A stretch of DNA of 64,000 nucleotides from Candidatus Chloroploca sp. Khr17. Its GTDB lineage: Bacteria > Chloroflexota > Chloroflexia > Chloroflexales > Chloroflexaceae. The position numbers were made by a program, and so were the translations under genes. The notes below the pieces were generated by a model. It was given only the letters and a program-made list of their open reading frames with translations, was not told the origin of the DNA and made no database searches. Within the stretch, counting starts at the first letter, position 1. Every line of letters begins with the position of its first letter. This document shows, piece after piece, positions 24,582-33,881 of the stretch. The stretch covers positions 16,639 to 80,638 of the forward strand of contig NZ_RYFF01000017.1 in assembly GCF_004138165.1 (NCBI RefSeq). Direction: 5' to 3'.

Positions 24582-26735
24582 ATGCTGCTACTCAATGTTG
24601 CCATTGCCGGGGGGATGGCTTACGCCGGAGCCCAGGCCTACCTGCGCCGGGCCAGTAAGCCCACCCTGGGGGTACTACTCGCCCAAACGCCTGGGCGCCC
24701 GCTTGTGCCCGCGATCGCGGATCGGGAGCCGCTGCCCGACACCGTCGCGCCACGGCCCGCCGCGCTGTGGGCGGGGCTGATCCCCCAGGTACTGAGGCAC
24801 GACCTGCGTCGCCAGCAGATGGCCGAGTTGTCCGGTGCTACACTTGAACCGAGCGAGCGCGAGCGCGCTGTCACCCACCAACTTGGCGTTGCGCTGGCAG
24901 CCCTGGGCATCAGCGCGACGGGTGCCATCGTCCACGCGCCGCTCGTCGTGCTCAGTGCGCCGCTGCTGGGCTACCTCTACATTCCGATTCTCACGAACAC
25001 CTACGGGGCGTTCCAGGAGCAGCGCCAGCAGCGCAAACTGCAGTTGTATCAGGCGATCACCTTCGGCGGCGAATTGCTGGCCGGCACGTTCTTTGCCTCG
25101 GCATTGAATACCTCGCTCTATTTTATGGCCGAGCGGGCGCTGATCAGGGCCGAAGACCAGTCGCACGCGAGCGTGGTCACGGTGTTTAGCCAGCAACCCC
25201 GCTCGGTCTGGGTGCTGGTGGACGGCTCTGAGTGTGAACTGCCCCTTGAGGCCGTGCGCGTGGGTGATATCCTGACCGTTGGTGCTGGCGAAGTGATCCC
25301 AGTGGATGGCTGCGTCACGCAGGGCAGCGCCTTGGTCGATCAGCACATGCTCACCGGCGAGGCGCAGCCAGTCGAGAAGGGCTGTGGCGACCAAGTGCTG
25401 GCCTCTACCGTGGTGTTGGCGGGCAAGATCGCGCTCGAGGTCGAGCGTACCGGCGAGGAGACCACTGCGGCCCAGATCGGCACGATCCTGAACCAGACGG
25501 CCCGGTTTAAGGAGAAGCTCGCGCTGCGCGGCATCACGCTGGCCGAGCGCTTTATCCCCCTGACGTTGGGGCTGAGCGCACTCGCGTTGCCCTTTGTCGG
25601 GGCCAACCGCGCCCTGGCATTGCTCGAGTCGCTCGAGTCGGGCTTTGGCTACAACCTGCGCCTGAGCGGGCCGCTCAGTCTGCTCAATCTGCTCCAGGTT
25701 GCTGCCCACCAGGGCATTTTGATCAAAGATGGGTCGGCGCTTGAGTTGCTCCCGACTATCGATACGCTGGTCTTTGATAAGACTGGCACCCTCACCATCG
25801 AGCAACCCCACATCGGTGCTGTCCACACCTACAACGGCGTCACCGCAGACGAGGTGCTCACCTGGGCCGCAGCGTCAGAGCAGCGCCAGAGCCACCCGAT
25901 CGCGCGGGCGATCACGCACGCGGCGCACGAGCGAGGGTTGGATCTGCCCGAGATTGACGACGCCCACTATCAGATCGGCTACGGGATCACGGTCAGCCTC
26001 GCAGGGCACACGCTGCGCGTCGGCAGCGAGCGCTTTCTGATCCAGGAGCAGGTGCGTCTGCCGGAGACGCTGCCCGCTGTCCAGGCCGCCTGTCACGAAC
26101 AGGGCTACTCACTGGTGCTAGTCGCGCGTGACCAGGAGTTGGTGGGCGCACTCGAACTGCACCCCACGCTGCGCCCCGAGGCGGCTATGGTGGTGGAGCA
26201 GTTCAAGCAGCGCCAGTTCCAGATCTATCTGCTCTCTGGCGATCATGCGCAGCCAACCCGGCGGCTGGCCGAGCACCTTGGCATTGATCACTACATCGCC
26301 GAGGTGCTGCCGCAGGAGAAGTCGGCGCTGGTGGAGCGCCTGCAGCAGGAGGGGCGGAAGGTCTGTTTTGTTGGTGACGGCATCAACGACGCGATTGCAC
26401 TCAGGCAGGCGAACCTCTCGGTCTCGCTGCGCGGTGCCTCGACCGCCGCCACCGACACGGCGCAGGTCGTACTGATGGACGCCAGCCTGCAACACCTGTT
26501 AGCCCTCTTCGATCTGGGAAATGCGTACCGCGATACCATGCGCTCCAATTTCTTCCTGGCAACTGTGCCCGGCGTGGTCTGTATTGGCGGCGTCTTTCTG
26601 TTGCACTGGGGGCTGGCGACGGCCGTGCTGCTCTCTAATGTCAGCCTGCTTGGCAGCATGGCCAATGTGTATCTGCCGCTGCTGTGGAGCGACCTCAGAC
26701 CTCGGCAGGAGCCGGAGTTGACGCCAGGCACCTAA
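24582..26735 (+). CDS. P-type ATPase 1, P1B-like without CPx motif or metal-binding domain
   Basis: 717 aa from ATG 24582, chosen because the mapped -10 box would put the transcript start there; ATG 24576 gives 719 aa. There is no HMA domain. Two N-terminal helix pairs precede the actuator domain with TGEAQPVEK (TGES in most P-type ATPases). The catalytic DKTGTLT has Asp399, and SHPIARAI matches the P1B HP motif. The hinge reads GDGINDAIAL, where P1B pumps have NDAPAL. In the membrane helix before the P domain, where CPC/CPH/SPC is expected, the sequence is YNLRLSGPLSLLN. The ATP machinery is intact but the ion path is not that of known metal pumps, so the substrate is unknown. It belongs to the SARP-like regulon. 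Confidence 0.85.
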   Translation: MLLLNVAIAGGMAYAGAQAYLRRASKPTLGVLLAQTPGRPLVPAIADREPLPDTVAPRPAALWAGLIPQVLRHDLRRQQMAELSGATLEPSERERAVTHQLGVALAALGISATGAIVHAPLVVLSAPLLGYLYIPILTNTYGAFQEQRQQRKLQLYQAITFGGELLAGTFFASALNTSLYFMAERALIRAEDQSHASVVTVFSQQPRSVWVLVDGSECELPLEAVRVGDILTVGAGEVIPVDGCVTQGSALVDQHMLTGEAQPVEKGCGDQVLASTVVLAGKIALEVERTGEETTAAQIGTILNQTARFKEKLALRGITLAERFIPLTLGLSALALPFVGANRALALLESLESGFGYNLRLSGPLSLLNLLQVAAHQGILIKDGSALELLPTIDTLVFDKTGTLTIEQPHIGAVHTYNGVTADEVLTWAAASEQRQSHPIARAITHAAHERGLDLPEIDDAHYQIGYGITVSLAGHTLRVGSERFLIQEQVRLPETLPAVQAACHEQGYSLVLVARDQELVGALELHPTLRPEAAMVVEQFKQRQFQIYLLSGDHAQPTRRLAEHLGIDHYIAEVLPQEKSALVERLQQEGRKVCFVGDGINDAIALRQANLSVSLRGASTAATDTAQVVLMDASLQHLLALFDLGNAYRDTMRSNFFLATVPGVVCIGGVFLLHWGLATAVLLSNVSLLGSMANVYLPLLWSDLRPRQEPELTPGT

Positions 26736-26850
26736 ATGTGACCATAGGCCCGGCAAGTGATCCTGGGAGAACCTTGGTTTTCTCAGAAGACCATGTTTCA
26801 TCGTGGCGTCGGGCAACATGGTTGCATTGAGCCACCTTGGGCCTTGCCGA

Positions 26851-26878
26851 TTGTGGTCAACAGCGGCCATGGTATACT
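26851..26878 (+). promoter_or_regulatory. Possible sigma-70 promoter for the MalT-like regulator
   Basis: TTGTGG (26851-26856), a 16-bp spacer and TATACT (26873-26878). The start would be near 26885, 25 nt before the ATG at 26910. The repeat AAGGCG is absent here. Confidence 0.5.
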
Positions 26879-26909
26879 TCTCGTAGTGACCTTGTTGCTC
26901 ACGTCAGGC

Positions 26910-29618
26910 ATGATCATGGCCCCTCCCCTCATTCGCACGAAACTCAGTCCACCGCGCATAACCAATCGCCTGGTCGAACGGCTGCGTCTGCTGGCAGAAC
27001 TCGGCGAACAACCCGTGCGTCGGCTAACCCTGGTTGTCGCCCCGGCTGGCTTTGGCAAGACAACCTTCGTTATCCAGTGGCTGACCAAGAGTGGGATGCC
27101 GTTTGCCTGGCTCTCGCTTGACGAGCAGGATAACGCGGTCGGGCACTTCTGGCGCTACCTCGTCGCAGCGATCCAACAAGTTTGCCCTGCAAGCTGCAGC
27201 GAGAGTGCGGCCCTGCTCAATAGTCAACCGCTCCCGCCGGTGCATGAGCTTGCCGCTACGCTGGCGAACGATCTGGCCAATCTGCCCGCCTCCCTCGCCG
27301 TGGTGCTCGACAACTTTCACCAGATTGCGGATCAGAATATCCATGACGCTCTGATTTGGTTGGTTGCCTATCTGCCCGACCACGTCCAGTTGGTCGTGAT
27401 CAGCCGCACCTCGCCGCCCTGGGTGCTGGGGCGCCTGCGTGGTCGAGCCATGCTCGGCGAGGTGCGCGCCGCCAGCCTGCGCTTTACGCCTGACGAGGCG
27501 CGGGCCTTGCTCAGCGAGAGTCTCCGTACCGAGCTGCCCAATGAGCTTGTTGACCTGATCTACCAGCGCACCGAGGGCTGGGCGGTGGGCCTCCAGCTTG
27601 CCAGCCTCTCGTTGCGTAGCTCGCCCGACGTTCGCGCCCTAGCCCAGGGCCTGCGCGGGACGAGCCGCCACATTGCCGACTACCTGCTCGACGAGGTGCT
27701 GAACGATCAGCCGGAGGACCTGCAACGTGTGTTGCTGTACTCGGCGCTACCCGAGCGCTTTTGCCCCGGGCTGTGTGTGCATCTGCTGGAGGACATGCCC
27801 CTGGAGGTAGCCCGGGCGACGGTTGCCGTGATCGAGCGGCGGGGGCTATTCCTGGTGGCGCTCGATGACGAGCAGGTCTGGTATCGCTATCACCATCTGG
27901 TGCGCGATCTGCTCGTCTTTCGGCTTCACGAACTTGTCGGCGACGCCGGGATCGTGGCGCTCTACCGCCGCTGCAGCACCTGGTTTGCCGGGGAGGGGCT
28001 GATCGATGAGGCGGTAAGTCACGCGCTCAAGGCCAGTGATCCAGATCTGGCGGCCAGCCTGATCGAGCAGAGCTATGCCGTGCTTCTTGAGCGCGAGGAC
28101 GGGCTCGTCCGGCTTGCGTCCCTGCTCGCGCTGCTGCCCGAGGCGGTGATCGCGGAGCGCCCGCGCCTGCTGCTGGCCCGCGCCTTCGTGAGCTTTGTGC
28201 GCTTGAACTTCACGAGCCTCCCGCTGATCGTCGAACAGATCAGCGCCTGGCAAGCCAGGAGCGCGGCGCACCCGAGCGGCGCGGAGGACGAGGAACTGCG
28301 CGGCGACATCGCGCTGATCCAGTCTATCGCCGCGCTTTGGGCTTGCAACTACACCACGGCGAAGCGCCATGCCCAACAGGCGCTGCAGCTTATTCCGCGG
28401 CGGCGGGGGCAAATCTTTGCGCTCGCGGTCATCCACTATACGGTGGCCATGGTTCATCTCGGCGATAGTGCGGGCGGCATCGCTTTCATGCACCAGGAGT
28501 TAGGCCAGTTCGATGCGCAGGCCCTCACGGCCCGCATGACGATCCTATTTGGGCTCGGCTATAACTACCATATCGCCGGACAGTTCGGCACCTTCGAGCG
28601 CGACATTAGCCCTATGGTGACGGATCCTAGCAGCACCGACCGCTTCTTCCTCTGCTGGGGGAACTACCTGCTCGGGCGCTATCACTATGAGCGCAACGAA
28701 CTCGACGCTGCGCAAGATCATTTCCTTCGTGCGAGCCGCTATCCGCACCATGCGCAGGAGCACGTATATCAAGACAGTCTGCTCGGTTTGGGGCAGATCG
28801 CACTGCTGCGCGGCGATTTCGATCTGGCCGCCGCGTACGCGCAGCGGATGCGCGCCTTCGCCCGCGATCGCGCTCGCAGTGACCTGTTTGCGTTCGCGGC
28901 AGCGCTCGACGCCCTGCTTGCGCTGGCGCGGAACGACCTGATCAGCGCCGGCTTGCAGCTGGAGCTGATCAATCCCCGGATCTACGCGGGCCACACCTTC
29001 TGGCTGGGGCATGGCCGCTGGCACCACGCCCTCGTGCAGATCCACCAGGCGACGCCCGCGAGTCTGGTCGAGGCTGAGGCGAACCTGAGCCGCTACGTGG
29101 CTGAGGCCGAGGCGGCGCACAATCTGTTCGGGCAGATCCGCGCCGGTGCGCAACTTGCCCTGGTGCATGAGGCCCGCAGCGACGTGGCGGCGGCCCTGGT
29201 GCTGCTGACACGGGTGGTCGCTCTGGCTGCGCCACGCGGTTTCGTGCGCTCCTTGCTGGACTGCGGGCCAACCCTGGCCCCACTGCTGCACCAGTTGCTG
29301 CCTGATCACCCGGATCGTGCGTATATCACCCACTTGCTCAGCCTGTGTGCCGACGGCCAGGCGCTGTTGTCGGTACCCGCTTCCCCCGTTCAGCAGTTGA
29401 GTGTCGGCTCGGCTGCGGCACCGGCGTTGCTGACCGAGCGCGAGCAAGAGATCCTGCTGCTGCTGCAAGAGCGTCGCACCGACCAGGAGATCGCCGAGCA
29501 GTTGATCATCGCGGTGACGACGGTACGCACCCATACGAGAAACATCTACGCCAAGCTTGAGGTGGGCAATCGCCGCGAGGCCGTCAGTCGTGCGCGCACG
29601 TTGGGCTTGCTATCGTAG
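26910..29618 (+). CDS. MalT/LAL-type LuxR family ATP-dependent regulator
   Basis: 902 aa from ATG 26910 (ATG 26916 also possible); the longer GTG start at 26757 would add unrelated residues. The start PLIRTKLSPP is typical of the family. A STAND-type P-loop ATPase has Walker A APAGFGKTT and covers the first ~350 residues. A long helical TPR-like region follows, and a LuxR helix-turn-helix closes the protein (LTEREQEILLLL...TVRTHTRNIYAKL). Such proteins act as ligand- and ATP-controlled activators. It lies between P-type ATPase 1 and the SPFH pair. It is one candidate for binding the direct-repeat boxes, though the BTAD regulator at 37544 fits that geometry better. Confidence 0.93.
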   Translation: MIMAPPLIRTKLSPPRITNRLVERLRLLAELGEQPVRRLTLVVAPAGFGKTTFVIQWLTKSGMPFAWLSLDEQDNAVGHFWRYLVAAIQQVCPASCSESAALLNSQPLPPVHELAATLANDLANLPASLAVVLDNFHQIADQNIHDALIWLVAYLPDHVQLVVISRTSPPWVLGRLRGRAMLGEVRAASLRFTPDEARALLSESLRTELPNELVDLIYQRTEGWAVGLQLASLSLRSSPDVRALAQGLRGTSRHIADYLLDEVLNDQPEDLQRVLLYSALPERFCPGLCVHLLEDMPLEVARATVAVIERRGLFLVALDDEQVWYRYHHLVRDLLVFRLHELVGDAGIVALYRRCSTWFAGEGLIDEAVSHALKASDPDLAASLIEQSYAVLLEREDGLVRLASLLALLPEAVIAERPRLLLARAFVSFVRLNFTSLPLIVEQISAWQARSAAHPSGAEDEELRGDIALIQSIAALWACNYTTAKRHAQQALQLIPRRRGQIFALAVIHYTVAMVHLGDSAGGIAFMHQELGQFDAQALTARMTILFGLGYNYHIAGQFGTFERDISPMVTDPSSTDRFFLCWGNYLLGRYHYERNELDAAQDHFLRASRYPHHAQEHVYQDSLLGLGQIALLRGDFDLAAAYAQRMRAFARDRARSDLFAFAAALDALLALARNDLISAGLQLELINPRIYAGHTFWLGHGRWHHALVQIHQATPASLVEAEANLSRYVAEAEAAHNLFGQIRAGAQLALVHEARSDVAAALVLLTRVVALAAPRGFVRSLLDCGPTLAPLLHQLLPDHPDRAYITHLLSLCADGQALLSVPASPVQQLSVGSAAAPALLTEREQEILLLLQERRTDQEIAEQLIIAVTTVRTHTRNIYAKLEVGNRREAVSRARTLGLLS

Positions 29619-29639
29619 GCCCGCCGGGTGCATGTGAAA

Positions 29640-29676
29640 GCGCCCCTCCTCTCCCTGCACGGGAGAGGAGGGGCGC
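29640..29676. terminator. Bidirectional terminator hairpin
   Basis: Perfect 16-bp arms GCGCCCCTCCTCTCCC / GGGAGAGGAGGGGCGC with a 5-nt loop, between the convergent MalT-like gene and the SPFH partner gene. Confidence 0.75.
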
Positions 29677-29723
29677 GAATGCTTCTTCACGTCGTGCCCA
29701 AGCAGGGGAGAAGCCTGAATCGA

Positions 29724-30557
29724 TCAGGCTGTTTCATTGCTGGACGCAACGACCTGCGGTTCGGCGCTCGCTGCTGGAGCGGCGTGAGATGTCGGCTCGC
29801 GGCGGCGGAAGGTGTTGCGCAGACTGCTGCCCCAACTTGGCTTCTTCGTCGCACCATCGGCCCGGCTCGCCTCTTCAAAGACGGCCATGAAGATCGTCCA
29901 GTTGTTGGTCGCGGCCTCGCGCAGCATAACGCCGATCTGCTCCTGACGAGCCTGCTCGTTGGCGACCATCAGATCGGGTGAGAGCGCCGGGGCGGCCTCG
30001 CGCCGTACCAGATCAGCGTAGATCTTCTGGGTGATCAGCTTGTGCTCGCGGCTGAAGGGTTGATCGAGCAGCTCAAGCGCCTGCTTGAAGAATTCGAAAT
30101 CGCCCTGGATCGTGGTAGCCTGAAAACAGGCGCTACAGTAGTGATTGACAATCGCGATCGCCGCCTTCTCGAGGCTGGGGTTGCCGGACAGGCGCTGGTT
30201 GGTGAGCCAGTCTAGGTTGAAACCGAGATTGGTGCAGAAATGGGCGAGTTGATCGGCCAGGGCGCTCACCTGCTCTTTAGAGAGGCCGTCGATCCAGGTG
30301 CGTAGTTCGGCATTCGGGAGGTTGGCGCTGGCCCACTTTTGGAACTGGAGGGCCTGTTCGGATTGGTTGGAAGCACCAAACCAGAAACGGCGCTTCTCAG
30401 CAGGCGCATCTGAAGTCGCTTCACTCACCGGAGTTGGTGCTGCCACGGGCAGTTCTTTGCTTTTTTGCTCCTCGCGCTCGGCCATGCGGCCGCCGAGATA
30501 GATGCCGGTAATCACGCTAACGATGGCGACAATGCTTCCAAAGATGAAAAGACTCAT
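29724..30557 (-). CDS. Membrane-anchored helical protein paired with SPFH protein
   Basis: 277 aa from the ATG at 30557, which has AGGAG eight bases before it. One N-terminal membrane helix (about 2-22, SLFIFGSIVAIVSVITGIYLGG) is followed by a charged linker. A soluble, mostly helical domain (about 60-230) contains several Cys (HFCTNLGF, HYCSACFQ). I recognise no family. It starts 22 bp after the SPFH stop and must be co-transcribed, so it is probably a partner or client of the SPFH scaffold. Confidence 0.72.
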   Translation of the reverse strand: MSLFIFGSIVAIVSVITGIYLGGRMAEREEQKSKELPVAAPTPVSEATSDAPAEKRRFWFGASNQSEQALQFQKWASANLPNAELRTWIDGLSKEQVSALADQLAHFCTNLGFNLDWLTNQRLSGNPSLEKAAIAIVNHYCSACFQATTIQGDFEFFKQALELLDQPFSREHKLITQKIYADLVRREAAPALSPDLMVANEQARQEQIGVMLREAATNNWTIFMAVFEEASRADGATKKPSWGSSLRNTFRRREPTSHAAPAASAEPQVVASSNETA

Positions 30558-30579
30558 AATTCCGACTCCTTCACATAAT

Positions 30580-31689
30580 CTACGGTTCACTCGATGCGGC
30601 GTCGTCGAACTCGGGGACAGCGGGTAACGGAAGCGTCGTATTGAGCGTGTTCAGGTCGGTCAGCGGGACGGTGGGCGTAAGCGGATTGGTTGCACTGACC
30701 GAACTCGTTGCGGTGAGCTGGGGAATTGGTAGAATGAACTGCTGATCGGCAGGCAGTAGCATCACCTGGATGTTGGGTGCGAGGCGCTCGATGTAGTAGT
30801 AGCTCAGCAGTTCTGGACTGGTCGCCAGGGCTTCGCCGATCACCTTGAGCGCCTGGGCCCGCGCCCGCGCCTCGATCAGTAGCGCGTCGGCACGCCCCCC
30901 CGCGAGGAGACGTTGCCTCTGCGCCAGGTATTGGCTCGCGATCTGATCTTCCAAAGCCACCTGCTTGCGCTCGATCGCACTTGCGAACTCAGCTGAGAAT
31001 GAGATATCACGAATGACGAGTTGGTCGAGGATGAAGCCCTTGCGGCGTAACTCTTCACGCAGCAACTCGTTGAGCAAATCCTCAAGCTCGAGACGCGCCG
31101 AACTGTTCACCTCTTCGGCAGTAAATTGCGAGATCTGGGTGCGGATTTGGCCGCGTACCACCGTACGCACAAAGTCGTCGCGATAGCGATTCTGCCAGTC
31201 TACATGCACGAGTACGGCTTGAACCGGGTCGATCCGAAAGATAACCGAGCAGTCGATCAACACCTCCTGTCCATCACTGGTACGTGCGCGAATAGAGGTG
31301 TCGTCGGCTGCATCGGCATCCTCGGTCGCACTCGCCATGGTATACGTCTGCCAGTAGGCCGGATATTCAATCGTCGACTCAATAAAAGGAAAGATCATAT
31401 GAAAACCCGGGCGCATGGCCTGGGGTCTGATGCCGCGCGGTGAGAGCAGCGAGGGCACGACGGCGACGTTTTCAGGTGGCACATATCGTACCGCAAAGCT
31501 CAGGCCGCTAAAGGCGATCAGGAGCACCACTGTGATCAGCACCGGCAACGAGAGCAAAAAGCGCAACGCTTTCCGCGGGCCATAGCGGAAGAGCAGACGA
31601 AAAAAGGTAAACAAGCCAAAGATGATGAAGACCGTCCAGCCCAACATGCTGATAATGTTGATGGCATTGACGATGATCTCAAGGAACAC
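30580..31689 (-). CDS. SPFH/prohibitin-family membrane protein
   Basis: 369 aa. Two N-terminal membrane segments (about 8-32 and 44-66) precede the SPFH/Band 7 domain (about 65-260). Visible features are VPPENVAVV at its start, the beta strand DGQEVLIDCSVIFRI and a long helix rich in Glu, Arg and Ala (EDLLNELLREELRRKG, EARARAQALKVIGEAL). The C-terminal ~50 residues are Thr/Pro-rich. SPFH proteins form ring or cage scaffolds in membranes and control proteases, stress responses or ion transport. It is driven by SARP-like box 4 and followed by the 277-aa partner gene. Confidence 0.9.
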   Translation of the reverse strand: MFLEIIVNAINIISMLGWTVFIIFGLFTFFRLLFRYGPRKALRFLLSLPVLITVVLLIAFSGLSFAVRYVPPENVAVVPSLLSPRGIRPQAMRPGFHMIFPFIESTIEYPAYWQTYTMASATEDADAADDTSIRARTSDGQEVLIDCSVIFRIDPVQAVLVHVDWQNRYRDDFVRTVVRGQIRTQISQFTAEEVNSSARLELEDLLNELLREELRRKGFILDQLVIRDISFSAEFASAIERKQVALEDQIASQYLAQRQRLLAGGRADALLIEARARAQALKVIGEALATSPELLSYYYIERLAPNIQVMLLPADQQFILPIPQLTATSSVSATNPLTPTVPLTDLNTLNTTLPLPAVPEFDDAASSEP

Positions 31690-31720
31690 TTCATCCTCCC
31701 GTTGCTAGTCGGCATGGTCT

Positions 31721-31752
31721 AGCATAGTGGGCGATCGCCTTAAGAACGCCTT
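31721..31752 (-). promoter_or_regulatory. SARP-like promoter box 4 (SPFH pair)
   Basis: Minus strand: AAGGCG (31752-31747), 5 bp, AAGGCG (31741-31736), 9 bp, TATGCT (31726-31721). The expected start is near 31714, about 25 nt before the SPFH ATG. Confidence 0.8.
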
Positions 31753-31764
31753 AGGTGCAATACG

Positions 31765-31851
31765 TTTCAAAGCAGGACGCGAACAGACCTCACAGGTCTT
31801 GATGATGGCATCCCAATGCCGACGAGCAGACCTGTGAGGTCTTCTTTGAAA
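31765..31851. mobile_element. MITE-like AGACCT element, copy between divergent regulon promoters
   Basis: 87 bp with ends TTTCAAAG/CTTTGAAA and inner arms AGACCTCACAGGTCT (31785-31799) and AGACCTGTGAGGTCT (31828-31842). The inner part CATCCCAATGC is shared with the copy at 42425-42514. It lies between SARP-like boxes 4 and 5. Confidence 0.75.
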
Positions 31852-31888
31852 GATACTGTTGGCCTTTAGGCAAGGCTTCGCATGTTTC

Positions 31889-31920
31889 AAGGCGTCTTTA
31901 AGGCGGTGGTACGGTATGGT
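31889..31920 (+). promoter_or_regulatory. SARP-like promoter box 5 (PstS-pentapeptide pair)
   Basis: AAGGCG (31889-31894), 5 bp, AAGGCG (31900-31905), 9 bp, TATGGT (31915-31920). The start should be near 31927, 60 nt before the ATG at 31987. Confidence 0.8.
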
Positions 31921-31986
31921 AGCCTCGTCGGCATGTGCTTCCAGCGTGAACTGAAGCCGACACGACTTCAAGGCAGAGAGTGAGGA

Positions 31987-33870
31987 ATGATCGTGCGGTT
32001 GATCCTCTGGCGCCTCTTCCAGCTTACCGTCATTATCGGCGCGCTTGTCGTCGTGAGTCTGGTCACGGTGCTTAACCCTGTGCGCTGTGCCCCCGATTGT
32101 ATGGGGGCCGACCTGGCCGGAAGTTCCCTGAATGGGGCCAATCTCAGTGAGGTCAATCTGGTCGAGTCCAATCTGGCGCGTACGACGCTTGAGCGCGCCG
32201 CACTCGCTGGGGCCGACCTCTCGGGATCGAGCGTCACCGACGCGATCCTGCTCAACGCCGATCTCAGCGGCACCGAGCTGGTGGGGGCAAATTTCAGCAA
32301 TTCTGATCTGCGTGGCGTAACTTTGTTTGGGGCCGACTTGAGCGGTGCCAATCTCAGCGGGGCCAATCTGACCAGCGTCGATTTGCGCGGCGCAGTCAGT
32401 TTGCATGGCCTGCTGCTCACCGATGCGCTGCTGGTAGAGGCCAATCTGGCCCAAACTGACCTGAGCGGGGTTGATTTGAGTGGCTCGAACCTGAGCGGGG
32501 CCAACCTGAGCGGGGCCAATCTGAGCGGGGCCAATCTGAGCGGGGCCAGCCTGAGCGGGGCTAACCTGAGCGGGGCGGACTTGAGTGGTGCCTGGCTCAA
32601 TCTTGTCGATCTCACCGGGGCTGATTTGACCGGCGCGAGCCTGGCCGGGGCAACGCTCATCGGCAGTACCCTCGCCTCGGTCGTCTTCAATGGGGCCAAC
32701 CTGAGTGGCGTAGCCGCGATCGGGGCGAATTTTGACGGCGCTGATCTGCGCGGTGCCACCATTAGCGGTGCCCGCTTCCTGGTAAGCACCATCACCGATC
32801 TTGATCTCCAGGTTGATCCGCTTTTTGCGGCACTGCGCGAAAACGAGTTCAACCAGGTGCTCCGCAATGCTCGGCTCAAGGGCGTGCGTTTTGACGATAC
32901 GGTCGTTTGGTCGCCCGATAGCAAGACGGCTCTGGAGAGCCTGCTTGGCTTCGAGCTTGTGCTGCCTGTCACAACCGAGGTGTCCGACGTCGGCGGGATC
33001 GATCTCGGCACCGTTGTCCCTGCTCGCTACGAGGGGGCGATCGCGATGGCAGGCAGCGCGATGGTCTACCCGCTGACCCGTGCGATTGCCGACAAGTTTG
33101 AGGCAGCGGGATATCCCGGCACGCTGAGCATCGCGATTACGGATACCGGCTCTAGTCTCGTCCGCCTGTGCGAAGCGCGTGATCTCGATCTTGTGAACGC
33201 CGGCCGTCTCATCACCGCTGAAGAGCGCGCCATTTGTGCGGAAAACGCGCACGAACCGGTGGGCCTACGGGTCGGGACAGACGCGGTTGTGGTTGTGGTG
33301 CATCCGCGCAACGAGTTTCTTAGGAATGCCTCACTCGATGAGTTGCGACGGATCTTCACCGCCAAAAATTGGTTCGATGTGAACCCACGCTGGCCGCGCC
33401 AGCCAATTGAGCGCTTTGTGCCGTCTGCCGGTTCCAGTGCGCGTACCTTCTTCGAGCAAACGGTTGGCGTGACCGAGGAGGAGCTGAGCTCGGCGAGCAA
33501 CACCATTATGAGCGACGATATGGTCGCGCTCGGGGCGGCGCTGGCCAACACGCCCTATGGCATCGCCTTTCTGGACTATGCCGCTTTTCAGGCGAATATC
33601 GACGCGATCCAGACGATCAGAGTCGCGGGTGTGGCGGCAAACTATCAGAATGTCGAAGCGGGTCGCTACATCATGGCCCGGCCGCTCTATCTTTACGCCG
33701 ATACCGCGACGTTGCGCAGGAAGCCCCAGGTCGCGGCTTTTATCGCCTTCTATTTGCGGCAGGCGAATGCAGCCAGCCAGGAGATAGGCATCTTTCCACC
33801 AAGCGAAACCGTTCTGCGTACCTCAGCGGCAGCCCTTCAAACAGCGCTTGCCACTGATGCGAACAAGTGA
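31987..33870 (+). CDS. Pentapeptide-repeat protein fused to PstS-like phosphate-binding domain
   Basis: 627 aa; GAGTGAGGA precedes the ATG. One N-terminal membrane helix (about 5-30) is followed by ~45 pentapeptide repeats of the A(D/N)LSG type (about 40-270), which fold into a right-handed quadrilateral beta helix. A runs-perfect block of GANLS repeats lies near 170-200. The C-terminal ~300 residues resemble PstS-type phosphate-binding proteins: AMAGSAMVYPLTRAIADKF, DTGSSLVRLC, VVVVHPRNEF and PSAGSSARTFFEQ. The binding domain is probably displayed outside the membrane on the repeat stalk. No pst permease lies near, so it is more likely a sensor or scaffold than an uptake component. Confidence 0.88.
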   Translation: MIVRLILWRLFQLTVIIGALVVVSLVTVLNPVRCAPDCMGADLAGSSLNGANLSEVNLVESNLARTTLERAALAGADLSGSSVTDAILLNADLSGTELVGANFSNSDLRGVTLFGADLSGANLSGANLTSVDLRGAVSLHGLLLTDALLVEANLAQTDLSGVDLSGSNLSGANLSGANLSGANLSGASLSGANLSGADLSGAWLNLVDLTGADLTGASLAGATLIGSTLASVVFNGANLSGVAAIGANFDGADLRGATISGARFLVSTITDLDLQVDPLFAALRENEFNQVLRNARLKGVRFDDTVVWSPDSKTALESLLGFELVLPVTTEVSDVGGIDLGTVVPARYEGAIAMAGSAMVYPLTRAIADKFEAAGYPGTLSIAITDTGSSLVRLCEARDLDLVNAGRLITAEERAICAENAHEPVGLRVGTDAVVVVVHPRNEFLRNASLDELRRIFTAKNWFDVNPRWPRQPIERFVPSAGSSARTFFEQTVGVTEEELSSASNTIMSDDMVALGAALANTPYGIAFLDYAAFQANIDAIQTIRVAGVAANYQNVEAGRYIMARPLYLYADTATLRRKPQVAAFIAFYLRQANAASQEIGIFPPSETVLRTSAAALQTALATDANK

Positions 33871-33881
33871 GGCAGGTGTTT

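Noticed and set aside
24675-25826. 383-aa ORF on the minus strand
   Set aside because: Antisense to P-type ATPase 1, with a composition typical of an antisense shadow.
26735-26800. Intrinsic terminator after P-type ATPase 1
   Set aside because: CTGGGAGAACC/GGTTTTCTCAG pairs only partly and has no T-run, so the evidence is too weak to annotate.
31705-33252. 515-aa ORF on the minus strand (and a 347-aa one at 31968-33011)
   Set aside because: Both are antisense to the pentapeptide repeats. Periodic coding DNA gives open antisense frames; no start signal or homology supports them.
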